In this document: piece by piece, positions 1 to 11,054 of the stretch
Layout of the letters: the number at the start of each line of letters is the position of its first letter
Numbering within the stretch: the stretch's first letter is position 1
Assembly: GCF_020096995.1 (NCBI RefSeq)
Contig: NZ_CP083692.1
Span: 2,170,001 to 2,234,000, forward strand
From: Leucobacter sp. Psy1
GTDB taxonomy: Bacteria; Actinomycetota; Actinomycetes; Actinomycetales; Microbacteriaceae
Direction of reading: 5' to 3'
DNA length: 64,000 bases
Made by a program: the position numbers and the translations under genes
The notes under the pieces: generated by a model
What the model saw: the letters and a program-made list of their open reading frames with translations, nothing else
Told to the model about the DNA's origin: nothing
Databases searched by the model: none

Positions 1-347
1 CCGTCGTGGGCGATCGGGTCGTCGTACTGGGAGATCTGGTAATTCTTGCCCATGTCCGGGTAGAAGTAGTTCTTCCGCGCGAACCCCGAGTGCTCGGCGA
101 TCTCGCACTGAAGTGCGAGGCCGAGACTGATGGAGGATCGCACCGCCTCCTCGTTGATCACGGGGAGCGAACCAGGCAGCCCCAGGCAGACCGGCGCCAG
201 GTTGGTGTTCGGCTCCGACCCGAAGACGTTGGGGGCGGGAGAGAACATCTTGGTGCGCGTGTTGAGCTCGACGTGCACCTCGAGCCCGATCACCGGCTCG
301 AACCGGGCGAGCGCCTCCTCGAAGTCCATGAGTTTCGCCTGTGCCAT
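1..347 (-). CDS. gatB: Aspartyl/glutamyl-tRNA amidotransferase subunit B, N-terminal part (cut by left edge)
   Basis: About 115 codons of the N-terminus are present; the rest lies beyond the left edge. The protein reads [20 protein letters not shown], then [17 protein letters not shown] and further on [14 protein letters not shown], which are hallmark GatB segments. GatB activates the side-chain carboxylate of misacylated Glu-tRNA(Gln) or Asp-tRNA(Asn) with ATP and receives ammonia from GatA. The ATG at 347 shares its A with the last base of the gatA TGA (TGATG), so the two are translationally coupled and made in equal amounts. A second in-frame ATG lies six codons in (LMDFEE), but the coupled start is favoured. 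Identity is secure; the C-terminal YqeY-like domain cannot be assessed. Confidence 0.95.
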   Translation of the reverse strand, partial: MAQAKLMDFEEALARFEPVIGLEVHVELNTRTKMFSPAPNVFGSEPNTNLAPVCLGLPGSLPVINEEAVRSSISLGLALQCEIAEHSGFARKNYFYPDMGKNYQISQYDDPIAHD

Positions 348-1876
348 CAGCTGGCCGCCTTTCCTGCGCCTGCGAGCGACGGAGCCTGCGCCCAGAACGG
401 CGCGCCGTCGCGATCCTGAATCACCTGTTCGATGGCCCCGCCCGCACGGTAGAGCCTGGCGTCCTCGAACGCCGGGGCGAGCAGCTGGAGCCCGACGGGC
501 ATCCCGTCCTCCGGAGCCGTGCCGATCGGCAGGCTGAGTCCTGGGATCCCCGCGAGGTTCGCCGGGATCGTGGTGGCGTCGTTCAGGTAGTCCCGCAGCG
601 GATCGCCGGAGTGCTCTCCGAGCGCCCACGCGGTGGTCGGCGCCGTGGGCGATGCGATCACGTCGGCCTGCTCGAACGCCAGCGCGAACTCGCGCTGGAT
701 CAGCGTGCGCACCTTCTGCGCGCTGCCGTAGTAGGCATCGTAGTAGCCGGCCGACAGGGCGTACGTGCCGAGGATGATCCGTCGCTTCACCTCGTCGCCG
801 AACCCGGCGGCGCGCGTCGCGCTCATCACGTCCTCGACCGTGCCGCCGCCCTCGGGGGCGACGCGCAGTCCGAACCGGACGGAGTCGTACTTCGCGAGGT
901 TGCTCGAGGCCTCGGCGGGGAGAATCAGGTAGTACGCCGCCACTGCGTACTCGAGGTTCGGTGCGTCGATCTCCACGATCTCCGCGCCCTGGGCCGTCAA
1001 GAGCTCGATGGTCTCCGAGAACCGGCTCCGCACACCGGCCTGCACCCCGTCGACCATGAGCTGCTTCACGATCCCGACGCGCAGCCCCCGCAGCGATTCG
1101 CCCCGCGCACCCTCACGGGCGGCCTCGGCCATCGACGGCCAGGCGAAATCGAGCGACGTCGAGTCGTGCGCGTCGTGACCGGCGATGACATCGTGCAGCA
1201 GCGCGGTGTCGAGGACGGTCCTGGCGCACGGGCCGATCTGATCGAGCGAGGACGCCAGGGCGATCGCCCCGTAGCGGCTCACGCCGCCGTAGGTGGGCTT
1301 CACACCGACCGATCCGGTCATCGCGGCGGGCTGGCGGATCGAGCCGCCGGTGTCGCTGCCGAGCGCCAGCGGCGCTGCGAACGCGGCGACCGCCGCGGCC
1401 GAACCGCCACCGGAGCCGCCGGGAATCCGCTCCAGGTTCCAGGGGTTCCGCGTGGGACCGTATGCCGAGTTCTCCGTCGACGATCCCATGGCGAACTCGT
1501 CCATGTTCGTCTTGCCGATAGCCACGAGGCCTGCGGCTCGGGCCTTCGCGACCGCGGTCGCGTCGAACGGGGACCGGTACCCCTCGAGCATCTTCGAGCC
1601 CGAGGTCGACGGCATATCGGTGGTGACGAGCACGTCCTTCACCGCGAGGGGTACACCGGCGAGCTCGCCGAGCTGCTCCCCGCTGGCGCGGCGCGTGTCG
1701 ATGTCGCGCGCGGCCTGAAGCGCGGTCTCGCCACCCGTGGCGAGGAACGCGTGGACCGCGTCGTCGACCGCGTCGATCCGATCGAGATGGGCGCGCGTCG
1801 CCTCCTCCGACGAGGTCTCGCCCGATGCGAGTTTCGCCGCGAGCTCCGCGGCGGTCAGCTGGATCAGTTCAGTCAT
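347..1876 (-). CDS. gatA: Glutamyl/aspartyl-tRNA(Gln/Asn) amidotransferase subunit A
   Basis: This 509-aa amidase-signature protein is the glutaminase subunit of the GatCAB complex, which hydrolyses glutamine and channels ammonia to GatB. The Ser-cisSer-Lys triad is visible: Lys80 in PLAVKDVLV, Ser155 in the glycine-rich GGSGGGSA segment and Ser179 in [11 protein letters not shown], within a residue of the numbering of characterised GatA proteins. Length is normal. It follows gatC by 11 bases and overlaps gatB by one base, so gatC-gatA-gatB is one operon. The order ligA/mnmA upstream and gatCAB downstream is a familiar actinobacterial arrangement. Presence of the complex implies the indirect route to Gln-tRNA and/or Asn-tRNA. 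Confidence 0.97.
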   Translation of the reverse strand: MTELIQLTAAELAAKLASGETSSEEATRAHLDRIDAVDDAVHAFLATGGETALQAARDIDTRRASGEQLGELAGVPLAVKDVLVTTDMPSTSGSKMLEGYRSPFDATAVAKARAAGLVAIGKTNMDEFAMGSSTENSAYGPTRNPWNLERIPGGSGGGSAAAVAAFAAPLALGSDTGGSIRQPAAMTGSVGVKPTYGGVSRYGAIALASSLDQIGPCARTVLDTALLHDVIAGHDAHDSTSLDFAWPSMAEAAREGARGESLRGLRVGIVKQLMVDGVQAGVRSRFSETIELLTAQGAEIVEIDAPNLEYAVAAYYLILPAEASSNLAKYDSVRFGLRVAPEGGGTVEDVMSATRAAGFGDEVKRRIILGTYALSAGYYDAYYGSAQKVRTLIQREFALAFEQADVIASPTAPTTAWALGEHSGDPLRDYLNDATTIPANLAGIPGLSLPIGTAPEDGMPVGLQLLAPAFEDARLYRAGGAIEQVIQDRDGAPFWAQAPSLAGAGKAAS

Positions 1877-1887
1877 TCCGTCTCCCC

Positions 1888-2223
1888 CTACTGCTCTTCA
1901 CCGAGGATCGAAGACACTCGGAACATGCCCTGATCCGCGTCGGGCGCGTTGCGGAGCGCCTCTTCGCGAGTGAGCACGTCGGAGATCTCATCCGGTCGCG
2001 TGACGTTGTCGAGCGGGATGGGGTGACTCATGGCGGGCACATCACCCGACACGGCTTCACCCACCTTCGCGATGTGGGTGAGGATCGAGTCGAGATCGCT
2101 GGTGAGCGATTCGACCTCGGAGTCGGAGAGGGCGATGCGCGCGAGACCGGCGAGATGCTGCACGGTCTCGGTCGTGATCTCGCCGTGCGTGCCGGCGCCG
2201 GGTATCGCGGAGGATTCAGACAT
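1888..2223 (-). CDS. gatC: Glutamyl/aspartyl-tRNA amidotransferase subunit C
   Basis: This 111-aa protein is a small belt-like subunit that stabilises GatA-GatB. The core [20 protein letters not shown] is the typical GatC N-terminal helix, and the tail [17 protein letters not shown] carries the conserved PxxxxxxFxVPxxL-type ending. A short extra N-terminus (about 16 residues, acidic and glycine-rich) precedes the core. The ATG at 2223 is preceded by GGAG four bases upstream. A -10-like TAGGAT sits at 2260-2265 on the minus strand, between this gene and the glycosylase gene, so the gat operon may have its own promoter. Confidence 0.95.
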   Translation of the reverse strand: MSESSAIPGAGTHGEITTETVQHLAGLARIALSDSEVESLTSDLDSILTHIAKVGEAVSGDVPAMSHPIPLDNVTRPDEISDVLTREEALRNAPDADQGMFRVSSILGEEQ

Positions 2224-2262
2224 ACTGCTCCATCGAGGTGGTGGGCATTGAACCCGTCCATC

Positions 2263-2889
2263 CTACCGGCCGGATTCCTGCGCCGTCCCCAGCGAAGGCA
2301 CCTCCCGGCGGCGGGAGCCGTCTGGGTTCCAGAGCCCCGACAGGCCACGACCCGGGCTGCCGATGGGGTGCGCGTCGATCACGCCGCAGGTCGCCATCAC
2401 GGCGAAGAGGATCGTCGGCCCGACGAACGCGAAGCCGCGGCGTTTGAGTTCGGCGGCGAGCGCCGCGGACTCGGGTGTGCTGCGCGGCAGGTCGGCCCAG
2501 GTGCGCGGCATCGGTGTGCGCTCGGGGCTGTACGCCCAGACGCGGTCGGCCAGGGTGGTGCCTTCGGCCCGGAGGCGGACCGTTGCTCGCGCGTTCGACA
2601 CGACGGCGGAGATCTTCCGCCGATTGCGGATCATGCCGGGGTGGGCGAGCAGCCGCGCAGCATCGTCGGCGCCGTAGTGCGCGATGCGGTCGGGATCGAA
2701 TGCGGAGAAGGCGTCGCGGAGGAGCGGGCGTCTCGCGAGGATCGTCGCCCACGAGAGCCCGGCCTGGAACCCGCAGAGGCTGAGTGTCTCGAACACTTCG
2801 TGCTCACTCGTGCGGGGCAAGCCCCACTCTGTGGCGAAGTAGTCAGAGAGCAGTCGTTCGCGCTCGGCCGGCGGCAGCAGATGGGTCAC
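2263..2889 (-). CDS. DNA-3-methyladenine glycosylase I-like protein with altered active-site and zinc residues
   Basis: This 208-aa protein belongs to the Tag family by EWGLP (21-25), FQAGLSWATIL (41-51), GMIRNRRKISAVVSNARA (85-102), KRRGFAFVGPTILFAVMATCG (149-169) and a DxH near 172-174. Tag enzymes excise 3-methyladenine from alkylated DNA. Aligned from memory to E. coli Tag, several key positions differ. The N-terminal zinc Cys is absent, the zinc His of the YHDxEWG segment is Phe18, the C-terminal zinc Cys is Ser, and the base-pocket Glu (EGQQAG) is Cys39. Only the DxH histidine (His174) of the zinc snap remains. It may be a zinc-free subfamily with altered specificity, so the exact activity is uncertain. 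GTG start with AAAGGA seven bases upstream. Confidence 0.8.
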   Translation of the reverse strand: MTHLLPPAERERLLSDYFATEWGLPRTSEHEVFETLSLCGFQAGLSWATILARRPLLRDAFSAFDPDRIAHYGADDAARLLAHPGMIRNRRKISAVVSNARATVRLRAEGTTLADRVWAYSPERTPMPRTWADLPRSTPESAALAAELKRRGFAFVGPTILFAVMATCGVIDAHPIGSPGRGLSGLWNPDGSRRREVPSLGTAQESGR

Positions 2890-2936
2890 AGCAGTCCTTT
2901 CGTGAGCCCCCTGTCGCTCCGCTCAGCCTATGAGGT

Positions 2937-5371
<2,435 letters not shown>

Positions 5372-5405
5372 GGCGACCGCGGGTTCGCGCGATCCGCGTC
5401 CCGGG

Positions 5406-6563
5406 TCAGGCGGCGACCGGCGCCGGCATGGCACGGTCGATCGTGAACTGACCGAGTACCCGCGTACCGCGGTAGAGGACGGCCGTCTGACCGGGAGCGA
5501 CGCCGAGCAACGGCTCCGTCCGCGCGAGATCGACGTCGACGACGACCTCGTGGCCGGCACCGTCGCGGTGCTGCTCGGTGCGGTCCTCGTCGCGCACCGG
5601 CGCGAGTCTGGCCCGAGCGGGTACGGGGTCGGCGTGCGCGCGGATCTGCACGTCGCAGTCGAACGCCTCGCCGACGTCGATGCCAGGATCGCCGGCCCAG
5701 CTGTACCGTCCGCCCGCCATGCTCGCGATCGCGAGGCGATCCTTCGGGCCGACGACGACCTGATTCGAGACCGGGCGAATCGAGAGCACGTAGCGCGGCT
5801 TCCCGTCGGCGGCAGGCCGGCCGAGCTGCAGCCCTTTCCGCTGGCCGACCGTGTACCCGTTCGCCCCGTCATGGGTGCCGATCACCGCGCCGGCTTCGTC
5901 GACGATCTCCCCGGACTCGCGCTCCAGGTGGTCGGAGAGCCACCCGCGGGTGTCTCCGTCGGGGATGAAACAGATGTCGTGGCTGTCGGGCTTCTGGGCG
6001 ACTTGGAGCCCCCGATCCGCAGCCTCGGCCCGGATGAGCTCCTTCGACGGGGTGTCCCCCAGCGGGAAGTAGCAGTGGGCCAGCTGCTCGGCCGTCAGCA
6101 CCCCGAGCACGTACGACTGATCCTTCGCCCATGCGCTCGCGCGATGCAGCTGCCTGCCTTCAGGCCCGTCGGTGAGGGTGGCGTAGTGACCGGTCGCCAC
6201 CGCGTCGAAGCCGAGCGCGATCGCCTTGTCGAGCAGTGCCGCGAACTTGATCTTCTCGTTGCAGCGCATGCACGGGTTCGGAGTCCGGCCAGCAGCGTAC
6301 TCGTCGATGAAATCGTCGACGACATCGGCCTTGAAACGGTCGCTGAAATCCCACACGTAGAACGGGATGCCGAGCAGGTTCGCCGCCCGCCTGGCGTCCA
6401 TCGAATCCTCGATCGTGCAGCATCCGCGCGATCCAGTGCGGAGCGTGCCGGGCATCCGACTCAGCGCCAGGTGCACGCCAACGACGTCGTGTCCGGCCTC
6501 GACGGCCCGCGCCGCCGCGACGGCCGAATCGACTCCCCCACTCATCGCCGCTAGAACTCGCAT
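5406..6563 (-). CDS. mnmA: tRNA-specific 2-thiouridylase MnmA
   Basis: This 385-aa PP-loop ATPase thiolates the wobble uridine of Lys, Glu and Gln tRNAs. SGGVDS (8-13) binds ATP. Cys98 ([12 protein letters not shown]) and Cys198 ([10 protein letters not shown]) are the catalytic pair that accepts and transfers persulfide sulfur. The C-terminal half has the usual tRNA-binding GQRKGLQLG segment and beta-barrel. The gene lies just after a cysteine desulfurase gene, the expected sulfur donor. The ATG is preceded by TAAACT with six intervening bases (6564-6575), another leaderless-type layout; a GGAGG overlapping that region is 12 bases from the ATG, rather far for a Shine-Dalgarno. Confidence 0.96.
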   Translation of the reverse strand: MRVLAAMSGGVDSAVAAARAVEAGHDVVGVHLALSRMPGTLRTGSRGCCTIEDSMDARRAANLLGIPFYVWDFSDRFKADVVDDFIDEYAAGRTPNPCMRCNEKIKFAALLDKAIALGFDAVATGHYATLTDGPEGRQLHRASAWAKDQSYVLGVLTAEQLAHCYFPLGDTPSKELIRAEAADRGLQVAQKPDSHDICFIPDGDTRGWLSDHLERESGEIVDEAGAVIGTHDGANGYTVGQRKGLQLGRPAADGKPRYVLSIRPVSNQVVVGPKDRLAIASMAGGRYSWAGDPGIDVGEAFDCDVQIRAHADPVPARARLAPVRDEDRTEQHRDGAGHEVVVDVDLARTEPLLGVAPGQTAVLYRGTRVLGQFTIDRAMPAPVAA

Positions 6564-6622
6564 CGGAACAGTTTACCTCCGTCGATCGCACCGCGCCGCT
6601 CAGCGGACGTTCAGCGATGAGG

Positions 6623-7798
6623 TCAGCCGTTGCCCGTGCCCGCCCGTCTCGCCCGATCCACGGCATCGGGGAGCGCGGCGAGCAGCAGGTCGACCTCCTC
6701 CATGGTCGTGCCGGGACCCACCGTGAAGCGGAGCGCGCCGGCGGCCTCTTCGGCCGGCACTCCCAGCGCGAGCAGCACGTGCGAGACGCCGTCGACCCCC
6801 GCCTGGCAGGCCGACCCTGTCGATGCCGATACACCGGCCATGTCGAGCAGGAAGAGCAGCGAATCGCCCCGGCACCCCGGGAACGTGAAGTGCGCGTTGC
6901 TCGGCAGGCGCGCGCCGGGAGTCGCGGGATCCGCGCCGCGGAGGATCGCATCCGGGATCGCGGCGCGCACACCGGAGATCAGTGCATCGCGCACCCGCGC
7001 GAGGTGGGCATCGTGATCGGGTGCGTCGGTGAGTGCGAGCGCCGTCGCGAACGCGACCGCTGCGGCGGCGTTCTGCGTACCCGAGCGGAACCGCTGCTGG
7101 TTCCCGCCGTGCTGCAGCGGTTCGGCGACGACATCCCGTCGCAGGAGGAGCGCACCGATCCCGACGGGCCCGCCGATCTTGTGCGCCGAGACGCTGAGCG
7201 CCGCTGCACCGACTCCGTGGAAGTCAATCGGCACCTGCCCGAGCGCGGCCACGGCATCGACGTGTACGGGCACGCCCGCACGTTCCGCGATCCGGCACAG
7301 CTCCGCTACGGGCTGGATCGTGCCGACCTCGCTGTTCGCCCACATGAACGAGACGAGCGCGACGCTGCCGGACTCCTCTGCGTCCAGTGCGCCGGAGAGC
7401 GTGGCGGGATCGAGCCGGCCAGACCCGTCGAGTCCGACCCAGCGGAGTTCGGCTCCCTGGGTGTCGCGCAGCCACTCGGCTGCCTCGAGCGTGGCGTGGT
7501 GCTCCCCCTCAGCCACGAGGATGACCGGTCCAGCCCCGGCGGCGCGCCTCGCCCAGTACATGCCCTTGAGCGCGAGGTTGATCGACTCGGTGCCGCCACT
7601 CGTCAGGATCGTCTCCGCCGCATCGGCGCCCAGTCCCGCCGCGATCCGCTCGCGGGCGGATTCGAGGCGCTCCCGCGCCGCCTGACCGTGACCGTGCGTC
7701 GATGCGGGATTCCCCGCCTCGCGGAGCACCTCGGCGTAGCGCTGGAGCACCGGCTCCGGCATCGGCGAAGTCGCGGCGTGATCGAAGTATGCTCCCAC
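6623..7798 (-). CDS. Cysteine desulfurase (IscS/NifS group)
   Basis: This 391-aa PLP enzyme converts L-cysteine to alanine and an enzyme-bound persulfide. FDHAATSPM opens the protein. TSGGTESINLAL (66-77) is the phosphate-binding segment, GEHHATLE (98-105) holds the ring-stacking His, VDAVAALGQVP carries the pyridine-contacting Asp, and SVSAHKIGGP places the PLP lysine at Lys207. The catalytic Cys331 sits in STGSACQAG, a group I-type active-site loop. No iscU or other Fe-S scaffold gene is adjacent; the neighbour mnmA, 59 bases downstream, makes tRNA thiolation the likely main use. The GTG start follows the thioredoxin-like gene by 22 bases with GAGG upstream, so both probably share a transcript. 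Confidence 0.93.
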   Translation of the reverse strand: MGAYFDHAATSPMPEPVLQRYAEVLREAGNPASTHGHGQAARERLESARERIAAGLGADAAETILTSGGTESINLALKGMYWARRAAGAGPVILVAEGEHHATLEAAEWLRDTQGAELRWVGLDGSGRLDPATLSGALDAEESGSVALVSFMWANSEVGTIQPVAELCRIAERAGVPVHVDAVAALGQVPIDFHGVGAAALSVSAHKIGGPVGIGALLLRRDVVAEPLQHGGNQQRFRSGTQNAAAAVAFATALALTDAPDHDAHLARVRDALISGVRAAIPDAILRGADPATPGARLPSNAHFTFPGCRGDSLLFLLDMAGVSASTGSACQAGVDGVSHVLLALGVPAEEAAGALRFTVGPGTTMEEVDLLLAALPDAVDRARRAGTGNG

Positions 7799-7820
7799 GG
7801 TGGCGCCAGGCCTCAGCCGC

Positions 7821-8792
7821 TCAGTAGAGGAGGGTGGCGAGGCGCCCGCGTGCCGCGATCACTCGTGGATCGGCGACGCCCACCACCTCGAACAGCTCGA
7901 GCAGGCGCTCGCGTACCGCCTGGCGATCCACCGCATCCGTGGCACGCTCGAAGAGTTCGAGGAGGCGCAGGAAGGCGTCCTCGACGTGCCCACCTGAGAT
8001 ATCGAGATCGGCGACCCGCATCTGCGCCGCCGTGTCGGCCGGACGCTCGGCGGCGGCGCTGCGGATCTCTTCAGCGGACGCATCGGAGAGCCGGTGCAGC
8101 AGTCTCATCTGCACGAGCGCCGCACGCGCCTCCGCATCCGCAGGAGCCTTCGCCAGAACTGCCTCGTACTCGCGGATCGCCGTCTCGAAGTCGCCGCGCT
8201 CGGCGGCCTCGACGGCGGGCAGGTGCGCCTCGGGCACCTCGGGCTCGGCTGGCGCATTGGCGCCGTCTTCCCCATCGGCGTCAGCGGCGTTCACCCGACC
8301 AGTCAGGCCCTGCTGCGCACCGAGCTGGAGGAGTTGGTCGAAGAACTCACGGACCTGGGACTCCGGGATCGCCCCCTGGAAGAGCGGCACAGGCCGTCCG
8401 CCGACGAGCGCGAGCACCATGGGAATCGACTGCGCCTGGAACGCCTGCGCGAGACGGGGGTTCGCCTCGACGTCGATCTTGCCGAGCACGAGTCGCCCGC
8501 CGTAGTCGCGGGTGACCTGCTCGAGGATCGGGCCGAGCGTCTTGCACGGTTCGCACCACTCGGCCCAGAGATCCAGGACGACCGGCACGACCGTCGAGAG
8601 CTGCGCGACCTGCTCGAAGGTCTGATCCGTCACCTCCATGACCAGCGAGGGCACGTCGACGACGGTGCCGCCTGCGCCCCCTCCGGCCGGCTGCCCTGCC
8701 CCGGATTGCCCCTCAGCGGGACGCGAGGCGAGGTGGCTCAGATCCATCCCGCCACCGGGAATTCGTTCGGGCATCTGCTGCGACATACTCAC
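7821..8792 (-). CDS. Thioredoxin-domain protein with C-terminal TPR-like region (CnoX/YbbN type)
   Basis: This 323-aa protein has a disordered Gly/Ala-rich N-terminus (about 1-45). A thioredoxin domain with active site WCEPCK (Cys80, Cys83) and the cis-Pro in IPMVLAL follows, then a helical region of TPR-like repeats (AVEAAERGDFETAIREYEAV and onwards) to the end. This matches the co-chaperone family that combines a thioredoxin fold with TPRs to protect or reduce client proteins under oxidative stress. It overlaps the upstream membrane-protein gene by four bases (GTGA) and precedes the cysteine desulfurase gene by 22. A role supplying reductant to the sulfur-transfer genes is possible but inferred. 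Confidence 0.9.
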   Translation of the reverse strand: MSMSQQMPERIPGGGMDLSHLASRPAEGQSGAGQPAGGGAGGTVVDVPSLVMEVTDQTFEQVAQLSTVVPVVLDLWAEWCEPCKTLGPILEQVTRDYGGRLVLGKIDVEANPRLAQAFQAQSIPMVLALVGGRPVPLFQGAIPESQVREFFDQLLQLGAQQGLTGRVNAADADGEDGANAPAEPEVPEAHLPAVEAAERGDFETAIREYEAVLAKAPADAEARAALVQMRLLHRLSDASAEEIRSAAAERPADTAAQMRVADLDISGGHVEDAFLRLLELFERATDAVDRQAVRERLLELFEVVGVADPRVIAARGRLATLLY

Positions 8793-10813
8793 TCACTCGC
8801 TCCCACTAGTTCGGTAGTCACTCCGAGAATCTGGATCTTGTCGCCGCTCTCCGCGCTGGGCACGAAGAACAGCATCTGGTGCGCCACCTGCCGCTCGAGA
8901 CGATCCACGCTCCCCTCGATTCCGGTGAGCGCCGTCACCGCTCCCTCGGCCTGCGGCTGCCAGCGTCCGCCGTCCGCGTCCTCGATCCGGTTCTCGATCA
9001 CGGTCGTCGCGACGAGCGCACCGCCGGTTCCGGTCGACAGGCTGACGGGTGCCTCCTCGCCTTGGGCGACCGTCACGGAGTACTTCACCGTGCGATCGTC
9101 GTCGTCCGCGTCCTGCTGCGCCTGAGCCTGCCATGCCGCGCCTCCGCGCGTGGTGAGCGCGTCGTCCTCGGCGATGTCGAAGTTCTCGGCAGCAGCGCTG
9201 TCCGCACCCTCCTGCATGACGCTGGCGAAGGCATCGCCGACCTCGCCCGGCGAGAGCACGAGGCCCTGCTGATCCGCCGAGAGGAGCGCCGTGCCCTCCT
9301 CGACGGGCGCGGCGTCTGGCATCGAGATCCCTCCGCGCAGGGCGATCACCCGGGAGACGGCGTAGTTGTCCTGCGGAGTCTGCTGCGTCATGAGGAGTGC
9401 CAACGACGGCGAAGAAGCCTGTTCGGCGCCGGCATCGGTATCCGCGGCCTCCGCTTCTTCCGTCGCCTCAGCGTCTTCCGCCGCAGCGTCGTCCACTCCG
9501 CTCGCCGAAGCCACCGTCACGAACATGGTGCGCGGCCACCCCTCGGTGCTCTGCACGAGGTCGTAGTCGAGGCCCTCCTCCGTGATCCTGGGCGGGACGA
9601 CTTCATACGACGGGAGATCCTCGCGGATCTGATAGTTCGCCGCGCGCTGCGCGAGTGCGTCGCCGGTGAAACGACCCGCGAGGGCGTCCGCGTCGAGCGC
9701 GTCGTCGGCGGCGCCAGCGGTCTCGGAGAGGCGCTGAATGATCCGGTCGATCTGCTGACCGCTCACGGGTACCGGCGCGGCGTTCGGCGCCGATTCCTCG
9801 GGTTCCGCCGTCTCCTCGGGCTGTCCGTTGCCAAAATCGGGCCAGTAGCTCGGGGAGCACGCCGTGACGCCGAATGCCAGTACCAGTCCAACTGCCGGGA
9901 GCGCCACGCGCTGGGCCTTCTTCCCCCGCTGCTTCCGCTTGGGCGCTGTGCCAGCGCTCGGATCGGCCGCGCTCTGTCCGTCCGCGTCGCCGGCGGCCCC
10001 GGTTCGTCCCCGTCCCTCAGGCGGGCGTACGCCCGCGGCATCCACACCGTCCAACGCGCTCCTCTGCTTCCTCTTGCCGAAACTGTTGCGGATGCCCTGC
10101 AGCGGGCCCCGACGGCCTCGCCGCGGCCCCAAGCCGCGCCGGTTGTGATCCACCGCAAGCAGGTACAGGATGCCTCCGACGACGGCGAGCAGGGCGCCTC
10201 CCGCAAGAAGCGGGCCGGCCCATGGCGTCGAGCGGTCCTGCACCCAGGAGACCGCGATGCTGTCGGGCAGCGGCTCGGTTCCGTCCACGGCGATGAGCGC
10301 CGCTTGGCCGGGCTCGAGGTCCATCGGCACGCGCAACAGGCTGGCTTCCCCGCCCGGCGTGTTCTCCTCGTCTTCGCTGGCTGCGTCCTGATTCGCACTC
10401 CACTCGTCCAGCCACAGATCGCTGCCGCGAGGATCGAGACCGGCCACGGCCTCTTCCCCCTCCTCAGCATCGCCATCCTCGGCCGCATCTGCAGCGGGGA
10501 CCGCCGTGCTCGTGAGCGCACGATTCGCCGCGTCGATCCCCACGACCTCGTGAGCGAACGGCTCCACCCAGGCGTCGACATCGGTCTGCGACCCCATCGC
10601 GACGAACGCACCGGGGCTCTCCACGACCACGTTGGGCTGGCCGGGTGCCGCATCGAGCACCTCGGCGGGAAGCACCGCGTACGCCGCGCCCTCCATCGTC
10701 TCCGCCTCGTACCGGATCTCGGCGGGGCCCGCGAGGAACGTGCGCTGGCCGATGCCGAAGATCAGGAGCACCCCCGCAAGCACCAGCGTCGCAATCGCAA
10801 GCACATACCGCAC
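8789..10813 (-). CDS. Large membrane protein of unknown function
   Basis: This 674-aa protein is not recognised as a named family. The GTG at 10813 is chosen because AAGGAG lies six bases upstream; the frame is open further upstream but with unconvincing sequence. Visible parts are TM1 (about 4-23), an Asp/Glu-rich extracytoplasmic domain, and TM2 (about 198-222). A strongly basic Pro/Gly-rich stretch comes next, then a third hydrophobic segment ending LAFGVTAC near residue 318, and a long acidic C-terminal domain. The LAFGVTAC sequence looks like an internal lipobox, giving the appearance of a membrane protein fused to a lipoprotein. The C-terminal domain contains quality-like threshold phrases but no motif I can name. 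It overlaps the thioredoxin-like gene by four bases. Confidence 0.75.
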   Translation of the reverse strand: MRYVLAIATLVLAGVLLIFGIGQRTFLAGPAEIRYEAETMEGAAYAVLPAEVLDAAPGQPNVVVESPGAFVAMGSQTDVDAWVEPFAHEVVGIDAANRALTSTAVPAADAAEDGDAEEGEEAVAGLDPRGSDLWLDEWSANQDAASEDEENTPGGEASLLRVPMDLEPGQAALIAVDGTEPLPDSIAVSWVQDRSTPWAGPLLAGGALLAVVGGILYLLAVDHNRRGLGPRRGRRGPLQGIRNSFGKRKQRSALDGVDAAGVRPPEGRGRTGAAGDADGQSAADPSAGTAPKRKQRGKKAQRVALPAVGLVLAFGVTACSPSYWPDFGNGQPEETAEPEESAPNAAPVPVSGQQIDRIIQRLSETAGAADDALDADALAGRFTGDALAQRAANYQIREDLPSYEVVPPRITEEGLDYDLVQSTEGWPRTMFVTVASASGVDDAAAEDAEATEEAEAADTDAGAEQASSPSLALLMTQQTPQDNYAVSRVIALRGGISMPDAAPVEEGTALLSADQQGLVLSPGEVGDAFASVMQEGADSAAAENFDIAEDDALTTRGGAAWQAQAQQDADDDDRTVKYSVTVAQGEEAPVSLSTGTGGALVATTVIENRIEDADGGRWQPQAEGAVTALTGIEGSVDRLERQVAHQMLFFVPSAESGDKIQILGVTTELVGASE

Positions 10814-11054
10814 AGTGGGCTCCTTCTCGGGGTCTGATCGCTGGGATTCGGGTTCGTCAGTGTCGGATCTCGGGCGGCCCTCTCGGAGCGACCAGTCCGC
10901 AACCTGCAACGCTACCCGAGGATCCCGAGTGGCAGGTGGACAGCGCGGGCGCGACCGATCGCCACAGGGAATTGAACTATCATAGTCGCAACTATGCCCG
11001 CGGTCGCCGGAGAGCGGTGCCGCGGCGGGCACCGCCGACGACCACGGAGATCAC
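10814..11054. promoter_or_regulatory. Divergent promoter region with an AT-rich dyad
   Basis: This 241-bp gap separates the membrane-protein gene (minus) and the coiled-coil gene (plus). Most of it is GC-rich, but 10971-10996 is AT-rich and contains the dyad CATAGT-CGCA-ACTATG (10981-10996). It also holds candidate -10 hexamers in both directions: TATCAT on the plus strand (10978-10983) and TATGAT on the minus strand (10984-10979). No good -35 was found. Probably a shared control region; no specific regulator can be named. Confidence 0.35.
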
